Positions 7,797-17,120 are shown, counted from the stretch's first letter. The stretch: DNA of 64,000 nucleotides from Rhizobium tumorigenes (GCF_003240565.2 NZ_CP117255.1:1798001-1862000), one strand, 5' to 3'. Made by a program: numbers and translations. Notes: generated from the sequence alone by a model not told the origin.

Positions 7797-8687
7797 ATGG
7801 CCTTCGTTGCCACGCTTATTGCCAATCCGTCAAACCCCGTTCTCGTCTCCCGCCTCGCGGAACAGGCGGCCGATGCGGTGAAAGCATCGGGACTTTATTG
7901 GCTGGCTGATGGCATCGCCTGCGACATCGCCCTCCGGGACGGCACCGACCTGGACGCTGCGGAGGCGAGCCTCAGGAGCGTAATCGGCAGCGGACCCATC
8001 GATCTCGTCATCCAGGACGCCGAGACACGACGCAAGAAATTACTGGTGGCCGACATGGATTCAACGATGATCGCCCAGGAATGCATCGACGAGCTGGCAG
8101 CCGAAGTCGGCCTGAAGGATCAGGTCGCGACCATCACCGCGCAGGCCATGAACGGCGAGATCGACTTCGAACCCGCCCTGCGCGCCCGCGTCTCGCTGCT
8201 GAAGGGGCTGCCGATCTCGGTCGTCGACGAAGTGATCGCCAGGCGCATCACCCTTACACCCGGCGGCCCGCAACTGATCGCCACCATGAAGGCGAAGGGC
8301 TTCTACACCGCCCTCGTCTCCGGCGGCTTCACTGTCTTCACCAGCCGCATCGGCGCCACTCTCGGCTTCAATGAAGATCGCGCCAACGTACTGCTGGAAG
8401 ACAATGGCGTGCTCACCGGCTTCGTCGCCGAGCCGATCCTCGGCCGGCAGGCAAAGGTCGATGCCCTCACCGAAATCGCGGCCACCCTCGGCATCTCCAC
8501 CGAGGACGCGATTGCGGTCGGCGACGGAGCCAACGATCTCGGTATGCTGGAGCTCGCCGGCTCCGGCGTCGCCCTGCATGCAAAACCAGCGGTCGCCGCT
8601 GAGGCAAGAATGCGCATAGACCACGCCGACCTTACTGCGCTTCTGTATATTCAGGGTTACCGCAAAACCGACTTTGTCGACGCGTGA
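7797..8687 (+). CDS. serB: Phosphoserine phosphatase
   Basis: Last step of serine synthesis: hydrolysis of phosphoserine. It is a HAD-superfamily enzyme of 296 residues. The N-terminal third is a regulatory-type extension. HAD motif I is LLVADMDSTMI (DMDST at 86-90, nucleophile Asp86). Motif II is in FYTALVSGGFTVF and motif IV in AIAVGDGANDLGMLE. ATG 7797 gives the usual rhizobial length; the frame is open upstream but only inside miaA. It is divergent from miaA with overlapping start regions. A GNAT gene follows after 49 bp in the same direction and may be co-transcribed. Confidence 0.95.
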   Translation: MAFVATLIANPSNPVLVSRLAEQAADAVKASGLYWLADGIACDIALRDGTDLDAAEASLRSVIGSGPIDLVIQDAETRRKKLLVADMDSTMIAQECIDELAAEVGLKDQVATITAQAMNGEIDFEPALRARVSLLKGLPISVVDEVIARRITLTPGGPQLIATMKAKGFYTALVSGGFTVFTSRIGATLGFNEDRANVLLEDNGVLTGFVAEPILGRQAKVDALTEIAATLGISTEDAIAVGDGANDLGMLELAGSGVALHAKPAVAAEARMRIDHADLTALLYIQGYRKTDFVDA

Positions 8688-8736
8688 ATCGCCGGTAGCG
8701 ATTTCAAGACTTCAAGAGACGGAAGGAACTTTGGCC

Positions 8737-9306
8737 ATGATCATTCTCGAAACCGACCGCCTGATCATTCGCAACTGGCGCGAACCGGACCGTGATTTTT
8801 TCTTCGAGGTGAATTCCGACCAGAAGGTCATGGAATTTTACCCCGTCCGCCGGGACCGGGCCAACGCGGATGCCTTCTTCGACCATCTGCATCGGCTGAT
8901 TTCCGAAACAGGCCTTGGCTTCTATGCGCTCGAAAGCAAGGCGACCGGCGAGACCGTCGGGTTCTGCGGTCTTGCCCGCACAGATCTCGAACCGTTCATT
9001 CCGCTCGGAACGGTCGAAATCGGCTGGCGTATGCCGGTGCGGTTCTGGGGACAGGGGTTCATCAGCGAGGCGGCAACTGCCCTGCTCCGTCACGGCTTCG
9101 AGACCCTACACCTCGACGAGATCGTCTCCTTCGCCGTCCATAACAACCACCGCTCAACCGCAGTCATGCGACGCATCGGCATGCACCGGGATATGAACGG
9201 CGATTTCGATCATCCCCGCGTCCCCGACAGCAAGCCGGCGCTGAAGCATCACGTGCTCTACCGGCTGACGGCAGACCAGTGGCGCGACGCCGAAGGTGCG
9301 GCCTGA
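8737..9306 (+). CDS. GNAT N-acetyltransferase, RimJ/RimL-like
   Basis: A 189-residue protein of the Acetyltransf_3 (RimJ/RimL) subgroup, which moves acetyl from acetyl-CoA onto an amine. It opens with the usual MIILETDRLIIRNWREPDRD. The acetyl-CoA loop is GQGFISEAATALLRHGF, and SFAVHNNHRSTAVMRRIGM is the typical helix after it. ATG 8737 has a strong GGAAGGA nine bases upstream; the frame upstream overlaps serB and is unlikely to be used. The substrate (ribosomal protein N-terminus, antibiotic or metabolite) is not predictable. Confidence 0.85.
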   Translation: MIILETDRLIIRNWREPDRDFFFEVNSDQKVMEFYPVRRDRANADAFFDHLHRLISETGLGFYALESKATGETVGFCGLARTDLEPFIPLGTVEIGWRMPVRFWGQGFISEAATALLRHGFETLHLDEIVSFAVHNNHRSTAVMRRIGMHRDMNGDFDHPRVPDSKPALKHHVLYRLTADQWRDAEGAA

Positions 9307-9309
9307 TAC

Positions 9310-11040
9310 CTACTCTAGCGGCACGGCAATGAAGCGCAGGTCGCCGTTGGGCGCGGCGATCATCATCTGAGCGTTGCGACGGCCTTCCTTTTTCAGTGAG
9401 GTCACCTTGGCCGAGATCGATCCAGGCGTCTTCATGAACTCCTGCGCCACCTCGACGATCACGTCGCCGGGCTTCAGGCCCTTTTCGAGGGCCGGCGATC
9501 CCGGCGCCACCTGCATGACGACGACACCGTCGACGCTGTCGGCAATACCGAAGGTCTTGCGGTTGTCGGCGTTGAGGCCGGCGAGCTGCATGCCGAGCAC
9601 GGTCTGGACTGTATCGGCGTTCGGAGCCGGTGCAGCGTCGCCCTGGTCTTCCTGATCGTCGTCCATCCCGTCGTCATCGCCAGCGCCGTCGCCGTCCGGG
9701 TTGATGACGCCATTGCCGTTGGAGCCCCCGGGCGCCGCATCTGGAACCGTGGATTTGTCGTCTGCCGCAGCGGGCGTGTCGTCCAGCTTGCCGAGCGTCA
9801 CCTTGACTGTCTCCTGCTTGCCGTTGCGCATCACCACGACATCGACGGCCTTGCCGACCGGACTTTCGGCGACGACCCGCGGCAGGTCGCGCATTTCGTT
9901 GACAGCCTTGCCGTCAAAATTGAGAATGACGTCGCCCGCAATGATCGAGCCATTGTCGACCGGACCGCCCTTGATGACACCCGCTACCAGCGCGCCCTTG
10001 GCCGACGGCAGTCCGAGGCTCTCCGACACATCGTCGGTGACAGGCTGGATACGCACCCCCAACCAGCCGCGACGCGTCTCGCCAAAATCCATCAGCTGCT
10101 TGACGACGCCCTCGGCGATTTCAGACGGCACGGAGAAGCCGATGCCGATGGAACCGCCGCTCGGCGAGATGATCGCCGTGTTGATGCCGATCACCTCACC
10201 GCGCATATTGAACAGCGGGCCGCCGGAATTGCCCTTGTTGATCGCGGCGTCCGTCTGGATGAAATTGTCGTAGGGGCCGGCATTGATGTTGCGGCCACGC
10301 GCCGAAACGATCCCGACCGTCACAGAGCCGCCAAGACCGAAGGGATTGCCGACGGCCATCACCCAGTCGCCGATACGCATCTGGCTGGAATCACCGAAGT
10401 GAACCGACTTCAACGGCTGCTTCGGCTCGACCTTGAGGACGGAAAGGTCTGTCTTGGTGTCGGTACCGACGAGCTTTGCCTTCAGCTTGGTGCCATCCGG
10501 AAAGATCACCTCGATATCGTCGGCGCCCTCGATGACGTGGTTGTTGGTGACGACATAGCCCTTCGGATCGATGACGAAGCCGGACCCCAGCGAACTGACC
10601 TTGTGATTGTTGCTCTGCCCGGGCTTATCCTTGAAGAAGTCGTTGAACAGATCCTGGAAAGGCGATCCGTCCGGCATCTTCGGCGTCGACACGGTGCCCT
10701 CGCCCTTGACCTTCTGCGAGGTCGAGATGTTGACGACGGCGTCTAGCAACCCGGCTGCGAGATCGGCAACCGAGGCAGGTCCTGCCATCGGAGGGCGCGG
10801 GGCGGCAGGCGCCGCAGATCCTGCCGGTGGAACCGGCAACGGACCTGACGGCGTCGGCGGGGTCGTGGCGTTCGGCGGCGCGGGAGTGGCCGGCATGGTG
10901 CCCGGCACGCCTGACAGGACATTCGTCGTGCCTTCCGCATAAGCCCGTTCGAAGCCGTTGAAAGTGGAGCCGGCGACAAGGGCCGCGCCAGCCATCAGGG
11001 CAAGCGAACGTCGAAGGGTCGGGCAAGCGGTCGAAGCCAT
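9310..11040 (-). CDS. degP: Do-family periplasmic serine protease (DegP/HtrA-like)
   Basis: Periplasmic protease/chaperone for misfolded envelope proteins (576 aa). An N-terminal signal sequence (about 1-36) is followed by a Pro/Ala-rich linker (47-88). The trypsin-like domain carries the triad His168 (VVTNNHVIEG), Asp198 (TDTKTDLSVL) and Ser272 (NKGNSGGPLF). Two PDZ domains follow (about 325-415 and 485-570), separated by an unusually acidic Gly/Asp-rich linker around 440-475. It lies downstream of hflK-hflC in the same direction, but the hflC terminator stands between, so it probably has its own promoter. Its neighbourhood with HflKC, which modulates the protease FtsH, is a protein quality-control grouping. 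Confidence 0.93.
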   Translation of the reverse strand: MASTACPTLRRSLALMAGAALVAGSTFNGFERAYAEGTTNVLSGVPGTMPATPAPPNATTPPTPSGPLPVPPAGSAAPAAPRPPMAGPASVADLAAGLLDAVVNISTSQKVKGEGTVSTPKMPDGSPFQDLFNDFFKDKPGQSNNHKVSSLGSGFVIDPKGYVVTNNHVIEGADDIEVIFPDGTKLKAKLVGTDTKTDLSVLKVEPKQPLKSVHFGDSSQMRIGDWVMAVGNPFGLGGSVTVGIVSARGRNINAGPYDNFIQTDAAINKGNSGGPLFNMRGEVIGINTAIISPSGGSIGIGFSVPSEIAEGVVKQLMDFGETRRGWLGVRIQPVTDDVSESLGLPSAKGALVAGVIKGGPVDNGSIIAGDVILNFDGKAVNEMRDLPRVVAESPVGKAVDVVVMRNGKQETVKVTLGKLDDTPAAADDKSTVPDAAPGGSNGNGVINPDGDGAGDDDGMDDDQEDQGDAAPAPNADTVQTVLGMQLAGLNADNRKTFGIADSVDGVVVMQVAPGSPALEKGLKPGDVIVEVAQEFMKTPGSISAKVTSLKKEGRRNAQMMIAAPNGDLRFIAVPLE

Positions 11041-11187
11041 CAGGCATCCTCATCAAAGGGTCAGGTCAGATATTACAGCATCAGCATAGGGCGGAATGAT
11101 GAAGGGTGGAATCGCCTTTTTCGCTAATCCCCGCCCTTGATGACAAAGGCCGGGCACCGTGCCCACTTCCCTGTGGTGGGAGGGCAC

Positions 11188-11219
11188 AAAAAAATCGGGC
11201 CACCCTTTGGATGGCCCGA
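11188..11219 (-). terminator. Intrinsic terminator of hflK-hflC
   Basis: Reverse-strand stem TCGGGCCA / TGGCCCGA (8 bp, 9-nt loop) followed by seven T. It begins about 30 bp past the hflC stop and separates hflKC from the Do-protease gene. Confidence 0.88.
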
Positions 11220-11249
11220 CATGATTGCGATCTAACCTGTAAGCCAGCG

Positions 11250-12221
11250 TCAGTTGACGGCTGGCGCTCCCGGCAGGGCGAGAGGTGCGCTGGCCGATGG
11301 CGCGGCCAGGGCGGGTGCGCCTGGCTGCGGTGCAGGCGGCATGCCGTTCGGGTTCTGGAAATACCGGAAGAAATCCGATGTCGGCGACAACACCATCGTC
11401 GTCGTCCCCGAACCCAGAGCCGTCGTGTAGGCGGCCATCGACCGGTAGAACTGGAAGAAGGCAGGATCGCGCGAAAATGCATCCGCAAAGATCCGCGCCC
11501 GCTCCGCTTCGCCCTGACCGCGCAGGACTTCCGAATCCTTGCTGGCGTCGGCAACGATCTCGACGACCTGGCGGTCGGCGACAGCACGGCGACGCTGGCC
11601 TTCTTCTGTGCCCTCGGCGCGCAGCAGTTCCGCTTCCGCCAGGCGCTCGGCGCGCATGCGGTCGTAGGTCTTCTGCGACACGTCCTGCGTCAGGTCGGTG
11701 CGCCGGATGCGGACGTCATCGATCTGGAGACCCAGCGTTTCCGCATCCTTGTGCAGGTCGTTGCGGACTTCGAGCATCATCGATACGCGCTCGTCGGATA
11801 GCGCGGCATCGAATTCGCGCAGACCGTAAACCCGACGCAGAGAGGCGTCGAAGCGGGTACGAAGCTGCGATTCGGCCGCCGTGCGGTCACCCGACACGGT
11901 TTCACGGAACTTGCGGGCATCGGCGATGCGATAGACCACGAAGGCATCGACATCGAAAGTGGCGCCGCCCTTAACCTGAACGCGGATGTTGTCCAGATCG
12001 AAGCGCAAGGCCTGCTTGGAGACATACTGGACGCGGTCGGCGTCGGCGAAGGCGAAAGGCAGCTTGAAATAGATGCCCGGCTCGGACTTCACCGACTGGA
12101 TCTGACCGAAGCGGACCAGAACGGCCTGCTCGCGGGCGTTGACGACGAACACCGACGAATAGACGATGAACAGGAGCACGACGATGGCGATGACGATCGC
12201 CGGAAGACGACTGGAGGACAT
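11250..12221 (-). CDS. hflC: FtsH protease modulator HflC
   Basis: A 323-residue membrane protein with one N-terminal transmembrane helix (about residues 7-28, AIVIAIVVLLFIVYSSVFVV) and a large periplasmic SPFH/prohibitin domain starting at NAREQAVLVRFGQI. A helical region (YDRMRAERLAEAELLRAEG) follows. With HflK it forms a cage around FtsH and restrains its proteolysis of membrane proteins. The C-terminal tail (from about 290) is Pro/Ala-rich, a common variation in rhizobia. The start lies 1 bp after the hflK stop, so translation is coupled. Confidence 0.95.
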   Translation of the reverse strand: MSSSRLPAIVIAIVVLLFIVYSSVFVVNAREQAVLVRFGQIQSVKSEPGIYFKLPFAFADADRVQYVSKQALRFDLDNIRVQVKGGATFDVDAFVVYRIADARKFRETVSGDRTAAESQLRTRFDASLRRVYGLREFDAALSDERVSMMLEVRNDLHKDAETLGLQIDDVRIRRTDLTQDVSQKTYDRMRAERLAEAELLRAEGTEEGQRRRAVADRQVVEIVADASKDSEVLRGQGEAERARIFADAFSRDPAFFQFYRSMAAYTTALGSGTTTMVLSPTSDFFRYFQNPNGMPPAPQPGAPALAAPSASAPLALPGAPAVN

Positions 12222-12222
12222 G

Positions 12223-13344
12223 TTACTTACCCCCCTCTGTCGCGGCAGCCGGCGGAACGACCTTGCCGATCCCGTTCAGCGGCAGGTAGGGCAGCACGCC
12301 CTGCTTCTGGTCGATGATGACCTTGTTCGAATTCTTCAAGACGGATTCCATCGTTTCAAGGAACAGGCGTTCGCGGGTGACATCGGGCGCCTTGACGTAC
12401 TGGTCGTAGACCGACACGAAGCGCTGGGCCTCACCCTCGGCTTCCTTGACGACACGGTCCTTGTAGGCGGCCGCTTCTTCGCGGTTCTGCGCCGCCTGGC
12501 CGCGTGCGCCACCGAGCTTCTGGTTGGCATACTGGTTGGCTTCTTCGACGAGGCGCTGCTTGTCCTGGTCGGCACGCTGCACTTCTTCGAAGGCATCGGC
12601 AACTTCGCGAGGCGGAGCGACATCCTCGATGTTGACGCGGTTGATGGCGATACCCGAGCCGTAGCGGTCCATCGTGCCCTGGATGATGTTCTGGACTTCG
12701 CTGGCGATCGGCTGACGGTTGTCGCGGAATGCATCCTGTGCCGGACGACGACCGACGACTTCACGCATAGCGCTCTCGGACACCTGCTGCAGGGTTTCTG
12801 CGGGATTTTCCAGATTGAATAGATAGGCCTTGGGGTCGCTCACCGTGAACAGCACCGTGAACTGGACGTTCAGGATGTTCTGGTCACCCGACAGCATCAG
12901 GCCGGAGGTGGAATTTGCACTGCCGCGTCCACCGATGCTCTGCAGCTGTTCGGTGACCTTGACGATATTGATCTGGTCCATCGGCCAAAGGTGGAAATGA
13001 AGACCGGGAAGCGAGACTTCCTCTTTCGGCTTGCCGAAGCGCAGTTCGACGCCGCGCTCGTCCGGCTGGACGGTGTAGATGCACTGGATAAGCCAGAAAA
13101 CGACGACGACCGCAGCAACGATCAGGAAAATGCCGCTGTTGAAACCGCCTGGAATGATTCCCCGCAGGCGCTCCTGGCCGCGTCGGATGATGTCTTCCAG
13201 ATCGGGAGGACCGCCCCCGCCGTTGCCGCGCGGACGGTTGGGACCCTTGCCCCAGGGGCCTGGCTTGTCGCCACCGCCACCATTACCGCCGCCGCTGCCA
13301 CCGCCGCCCCAGGGACCGCCGCCATTCTGATTACTCCAGGGCAT
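12223..13344 (-). CDS. hflK: FtsH protease modulator HflK
   Basis: Partner of HflC (373 aa). The cytoplasmic N-terminus is Gly/Trp/Asn-rich (MPWSNQNGGGPWGGGG...), as in most HflK proteins. One transmembrane helix follows (GIFLIVAAVVVVFWLIQCIY, about 90-110). The SPFH domain begins at YTVQPDERGVELRFG, and a charged coiled-coil (EEVQRADQDKQRLVEEANQY) comes after it. ATG 13344 has GAGG five bases upstream; the upstream open frame lacks such a site. It is first gene of the hflKC unit, with a good promoter about 75 bp upstream. Confidence 0.95.
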   Translation of the reverse strand: MPWSNQNGGGPWGGGGSGGGNGGGGDKPGPWGKGPNRPRGNGGGGPPDLEDIIRRGQERLRGIIPGGFNSGIFLIVAAVVVVFWLIQCIYTVQPDERGVELRFGKPKEEVSLPGLHFHLWPMDQINIVKVTEQLQSIGGRGSANSTSGLMLSGDQNILNVQFTVLFTVSDPKAYLFNLENPAETLQQVSESAMREVVGRRPAQDAFRDNRQPIASEVQNIIQGTMDRYGSGIAINRVNIEDVAPPREVADAFEEVQRADQDKQRLVEEANQYANQKLGGARGQAAQNREEAAAYKDRVVKEAEGEAQRFVSVYDQYVKAPDVTRERLFLETMESVLKNSNKVIIDQKQGVLPYLPLNGIGKVVPPAAATEGGK

Positions 13345-13418
13345 TAAAACCTCATCGTTCGTGTAATTCTTGACACGTTGTCCGGCCCTGGTTCCCCGCG
13401 GCAGCAACGATTGCCCTC

Positions 13419-13447
13419 GTTATAGGTATCGACGATGTCGCTTTCAA
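13419..13447 (-). promoter_or_regulatory. Predicted sigma-70 promoter of hflK-hflC
   Basis: Reverse-strand TTGAAA (13447-13442), 17-bp spacer, TATAAC (13424-13419). It lies in the 240-bp gap between folA and hflK and would give a leader of about 70 nt. It suggests hflKC is not simply read through from folA. Confidence 0.6.
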
Positions 13448-13584
13448 CGCAACCTCTGGAAGTTGGGCCGCATAATTGGAAAAATAGTAGATTTTTAGAG
13501 CTTAAATGCACTTTAGCGTGTTTCGCGGCAAAGCCGTTGCAAACCTTGAAGCGGGCAGAGCCACGCCTGTAATCCGCACGACTT

Positions 13585-14097
13585 TCACCGGCGACGATAC
13601 GTCACGAAGCGCGTTGCAAAGCTGTCTCGCTCGCCAGCGGGGACTGCCAACTCGGCCTCTTCCTGCCATACCGCCGGGTCGATCGCCGGGAAGGATGTGT
13701 CTCCCTCAACCTCTGTCTCGATGTGCGTCACATACATGCGCTCGGCGGTCTCCATCGCCTGGCGATAGATCTCTCCGCCACCGATGATGCAGATTTCATC
13801 CACCCCATCAAGCCTTGCCCTTTCGGATGCTTGCGCAAGCGCATCCTGCAGGGAGTTCACAACGGTAACGTCTTCTGGAGCGAAATTGGGGTCGCGGGTG
13901 ACGATGAAGTTCGGCCTTCCCGGCAGCGGCTTGCCGATCGACTGGAACGTCTTGCGGCCCATGATGACCGGCTTTCCCGACGTCAATGCCTTGAAACGCT
14001 TGAGGTCGGTGGACAACCGCCATGGCATGGCACCATCCCGGCCGATGATGCTGTTTCGCGAAATCGCGACGACGATGACCTGCCTTATGTCCGACAT
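13585..14097 (-). CDS. folA: Dihydrofolate reductase
   Basis: NADPH-dependent reduction of dihydrofolate to tetrahydrofolate (170 aa), regenerating folate used by thymidylate synthase. Family signatures in order: VVAISRNSIIGRDGAMPW with catalytic Asp31 in MPWRLSTDLKRF, then KPVIMGRKTFQSIGKPLPGR and EICIIGGGEIYRQAM. GCAGG lies 5 bases before the ATG. In many alphaproteobacteria thyA and folA are near neighbours; here yghU, a cytochrome c and nhaA lie between them. Confidence 0.95.
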   Translation of the reverse strand: MSDIRQVIVVAISRNSIIGRDGAMPWRLSTDLKRFKALTSGKPVIMGRKTFQSIGKPLPGRPNFIVTRDPNFAPEDVTVVNSLQDALAQASERARLDGVDEICIIGGGEIYRQAMETAERMYVTHIETEVEGDTSFPAIDPAVWQEEAELAVPAGERDSFATRFVTYRRR

Positions 14098-14321
14098 GGA
14101 ACCTGCATCCCTTCAATCCATCAGCCGCGCCGGCACCGATACTGGCACGGTCGGCCTTCCCGCCTGTCCTTATCGCACCATAACCACCGATGCCATACAA
14201 AGGCTCGATCGAGCATCAGTCTCGCGACCGCATCGCAAAAGTAGACCTTGCCTGCGAAATGCAGCATACCATTTGGTCCTTGCCTCAAGCAAAAACCGGC
14301 AATCCCGACTGGAGTTAACCG

Positions 14322-15191
14322 ATGACCGAGAACACCGAATACAAGCCCGCCAGCGTCTGGACATGGGACAAGGCAAGCGGCGGGCGGTTCGCCAATATCA
14401 ACCGGCCCATCGCCGGAGCCACCCATGAAAAGGCGCTTCCTGTCGGCAAGCATCCCCTGCAGCTCTATTCCCTGGCGACACCCAACGGTGTGAAAGTCAC
14501 GGTCATGCTCGAGGAACTGCTGGCCCTCGGCCACGAAGGGGCTGAATACGATGCCTGGCTGATCCGCATCAACGAAGGCGACCAGTTCGGCAGCGACTTC
14601 GTCGACATCAATCCGAATTCCAAGATCCCGGCCCTGATGGATCGCAGCGGACCGACACCGGTACGCGTTTTCGAATCAGGCTCGATCCTGTTCTATCTCG
14701 CCGAAAAATTCGGCGCCTTCCTGCCGACGGAACAGCCGATCCGCACGGAATGCATGTCCTGGCTGTTCTGGCAGATGGGCAGCGCCCCCTATCTCGGCGG
14801 CGGCTTCGGCCACTTTTACGCCTACGCACCGACAAAGATGGAATACCCGATTAACCGCTTCACGATGGAAACGAAACGCCAGCTGGACGTCCTCGACCGC
14901 CGGCTTGCCGACAACGAATATCTGGCCGGCTCGGACTACACCATCGCCGATATCGCAGTCTGGCCTTGGTACGGTGCGCTGGCCAAGGGCTGGCTTTACG
15001 AAGCAGCCGAGTTCCTGCAGGTCCAGGAATACAAGAACCTGCAGCGTTGGACCGACCTGATCGGCGAACGCCCCGCAGTCCAGCGCGGCCGCATGGTCAA
15101 TCGCGTGTTTGGAGAACCGTCGAGCCAGTTGCACGAGCGCCACGATGCCGCCGATTTCGACACGAAGACGCAGGACAAGAACCCGTCGTAA
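14322..15191 (+). CDS. yghU: YghU-type glutathione transferase/disulfide reductase
   Basis: A 289-residue nu-class glutathione transferase homologue. In E. coli YghU reduces disulfides of glutathionylated substrates. The family's long N-terminal extension is present (KPASVWTWDKASGGRFANIN), followed by the thioredoxin-like domain (HPLQLYSLATPNGVKVTVML, then NPNSKIPALMD and VFESGSILFYLAE). The helical C-terminal domain follows (MSWLFWQMGSAPYLGGGFGH; YTIADIAVWPWYG). The N-site Asn/Thr region and the ESGSI glutathione-binding segment are intact. It stands alone, divergent from folA. Confidence 0.92.
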   Translation: MTENTEYKPASVWTWDKASGGRFANINRPIAGATHEKALPVGKHPLQLYSLATPNGVKVTVMLEELLALGHEGAEYDAWLIRINEGDQFGSDFVDINPNSKIPALMDRSGPTPVRVFESGSILFYLAEKFGAFLPTEQPIRTECMSWLFWQMGSAPYLGGGFGHFYAYAPTKMEYPINRFTMETKRQLDVLDRRLADNEYLAGSDYTIADIAVWPWYGALAKGWLYEAAEFLQVQEYKNLQRWTDLIGERPAVQRGRMVNRVFGEPSSQLHERHDAADFDTKTQDKNPS

Positions 15192-15224
15192 AAAGTCAGA
15201 GGCAGTTTCTCACCGCCCACATAC

Positions 15225-15243
15225 GGCCCCGGCTTTCGGGGCC
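15225..15243. terminator. Hairpin between convergent yghU and cytochrome c genes
   Basis: Perfect 7-bp stem GGCCCCG / CGGGGCC with loop GCTTT. It lies 33 bp after the yghU stop and 7 bp before the end of the facing gene. There is no clear T run, so it may be a weak or bidirectional terminator. Confidence 0.45.
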
Positions 15244-15250
15244 GTTCCCA

Positions 15251-15655
15251 TCACGGATTGGCGCGCAGGTATGCAATTACGTCTTTGATCTCGCTGTCGC
15301 TCCATAGCCCCCAGAACGGCATTGTGGTGCCCGGCACCTTCTTCTTCGGACTGGAGAGAAACGCCGAAAGCGCGGCCTCGTCCCACACCAGTCCCGCGGC
15401 ACCGGCGTCGCTCATGGCCTTGGAATATCGATAGCCGGCAACGGCCCCGGCAGGCCTGCCGACGACGCCCTTCAGATAGGGACCGAAGCCGTTCCTCTCG
15501 CGGTCAACCACATGGCATTGCGTGCAGAGCTGGAAGACTTTCTTGCCATGCGCAATATCCTCGGCCGACACCCCCGTCGCTCCGCCGATCATCATAGCGA
15601 CTGTGAAAGCCGCCACCTGCATCTTCCGCAAAATCAAAGGTCTGAGGCACTCCAT
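15251..15655 (-). CDS. Periplasmic class I c-type cytochrome
   Basis: A small soluble electron carrier (134 aa) with a predicted signal peptide ending near residue 31 (VSA-ED). The heme attachment motif is CTQCH at 44-48, with Met112 in PGTTMPF as the likely sixth ligand. The pattern GYRYSKAM...FLSSPKKKVPGTTM and the ending IKDVIAYL is that of the cytochrome c2/c-550 group. The redox partners cannot be told from context. The start has AGGAG 11 bases upstream, a little far, and an internal Met13 is possible. It faces yghU and diverges from nhaA. Confidence 0.9.
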   Translation of the reverse strand: MECLRPLILRKMQVAAFTVAMMIGGATGVSAEDIAHGKKVFQLCTQCHVVDRERNGFGPYLKGVVGRPAGAVAGYRYSKAMSDAGAAGLVWDEAALSAFLSSPKKKVPGTTMPFWGLWSDSEIKDVIAYLRANP

Positions 15656-15868
15656 TTCGCGCTGATCTCCTCGACGGCCAGTTGCAGCGAAACGCGATAC
15701 GCCGTTTCAGGCTGAAAATCGCTTGGCTTTATAGTCGCAGTGCCGGTGATTTCGAAGACCCGAGGACAAAACGCCTGACACGCGCTTCCAAACCCGGGCA
15801 CAGCCTCGCGATATCTAAATTGCCGGTTTCGTCTGGATTTGCACGCCTGGATAGTCCAAAACAGCAGA

Positions 15869-17083
15869 ATGAAAACAGTAAAAAAATCGAAGTTTCCAAT
15901 CCGGCCGATGTCGTTCGTGCGGCATTTCTTGGAGAGTTCGTCCGCAGGCGGCATCGTTCTCATGGTGTCCGCAGTGGTGGCGCTGGCCGTCGCCAACTCA
16001 CCCTTCTATCCTGTGTATGCGGACACCCTGCATCTCTACGTCGGAGGTCTTTCGATACTTCATTGGGTCAACGATGGCCTGATGGCAATATTCTTTCTGA
16101 TGGTCGGCATGGAGATCAAGCGGGAAGTTCTCGACGGCCAGTTGTCGACCTGGTCGCGCCGGATCCTCCCTGGTGTCGCAGCGATCGGCGGAATGCTGGT
16201 GCCCGCCCTCATCTATCTCTCGTTCAATCTCGGGGAAGCCGGGCATCCGAAGGGCTGGGCTATCCCGTCTGCCACCGATATCGCCTTCGCTCTCGGCGTC
16301 CTGTCGCTGCTCGGGCCGGCAGTCCCGACATCGCTGCGCGTTTTCCTGACGGCCCTCGCAATCATCGACGATCTCGGCGCAGTGCTGATCATTGCGGTGT
16401 TCTATACCGGCGACCTCAATGTCTATGCGCTCGGCGGCGCTGCCGTGACACTGCTCGCGCTGGTAGCACTCAACCGCGCCGGCGTGACACGCCTGGTGCC
16501 TTACTTGGCGCTGGGCGCAATCCTGTGGTTCCTGACGCTGCAGTCGGGCATCCATGCGACGCTCGCCGGTGTCGCCCTCGCCTTCACCATCCCGCTGAGG
16601 GCCATCGCGAAGAAAACAGATACGGAAGCCTCTCCGCTGCTGACGCTGGAGCACGGCATACAGCCCTGGGTCAATTTCCTGATCGTGCCAATTTTCGGGT
16701 TTGCCAATGCCGGCGTTTCGTTTGCCGGACTGTCGCTTGGTGCTTTCGTCGATCCCGTCCCGCTCGGGGTGGCAACCGGCCTGTTCCTCGGCAAGCAGCT
16801 TGGCGTCTTCGCCTTCTCGGCCGCAGTCATCCGCATGGGTTGGGCGGAACTGCCCCGGCACGCGACCTGGCTTCAACTCTACGGCGTCGCCCTTCTCTGC
16901 GGCATCGGTTTCACCATGAGCCTGTTCATCGGCCTGCTGGCCTTTGCCTCGGACCCGATGCTGCAGGATGAAACCAAGCTCGGCGTCCTGCTCGGCTCGT
17001 TCTTGTCTGCAATTGTCGGCGCGATACTCCTCAAGACCACCGGCAACAACGATACCCAGCCGGAGAGGCCGGCAAGCGCCTGA
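15869..17083 (+). CDS. nhaA: Na+/H+ antiporter NhaA
   Basis: Inner-membrane antiporter that exports sodium in exchange for protons at alkaline pH or high salt. About 404 residues with many hydrophobic helices. The diagnostic ion-binding pair is Asp167-Asp168 in [12 protein letters not shown] (Asp163/164 in E. coli). [13 protein letters not shown] and [15 protein letters not shown] are also family hallmarks. The start is uncertain: ATG 15869 gives a short basic N-terminus, TTG 15839 extends it by ten residues and ATG 15908 shortens it; none has a strong ribosome site. It converges on thyA and lies between folA and thyA. Confidence 0.93.
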   Translation: MKTVKKSKFPIRPMSFVRHFLESSSAGGIVLMVSAVVALAVANSPFYPVYADTLHLYVGGLSILHWVNDGLMAIFFLMVGMEIKREVLDGQLSTWSRRILPGVAAIGGMLVPALIYLSFNLGEAGHPKGWAIPSATDIAFALGVLSLLGPAVPTSLRVFLTALAIIDDLGAVLIIAVFYTGDLNVYALGGAAVTLLALVALNRAGVTRLVPYLALGAILWFLTLQSGIHATLAGVALAFTIPLRAIAKKTDTEASPLLTLEHGIQPWVNFLIVPIFGFANAGVSFAGLSLGAFVDPVPLGVATGLFLGKQLGVFAFSAAVIRMGWAELPRHATWLQLYGVALLCGIGFTMSLFIGLLAFASDPMLQDETKLGVLLGSFLSAIVGAILLKTTGNNDTQPERPASA

Positions 17084-17096
17084 TCCCTTCGCCGTG

Positions 17097-17120
17097 CCCG
17101 GTCGCTACACCGCGACCGGG
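17097..17120. terminator. Hairpin shared by convergent nhaA and thyA
   Basis: Perfect 9-bp stem CCCGGTCGC / GCGACCGGG with loop TACACC, overlapping the thyA stop codon (17105-17107). It lacks a T run. It probably marks the end of both transcripts. Confidence 0.45.

Noticed and set aside
13122..13347. Gly/Pro-rich frames opposite the hflK N-terminus
   Set aside because: They arise from the GGC/CCG-rich Gly-Trp-Asn region of hflK read in other frames.
15634..15996. A 120-residue - strand frame upstream of the cytochrome c
   Set aside because: It overlaps the divergent control region and nhaA start; no domain and no ribosome site.
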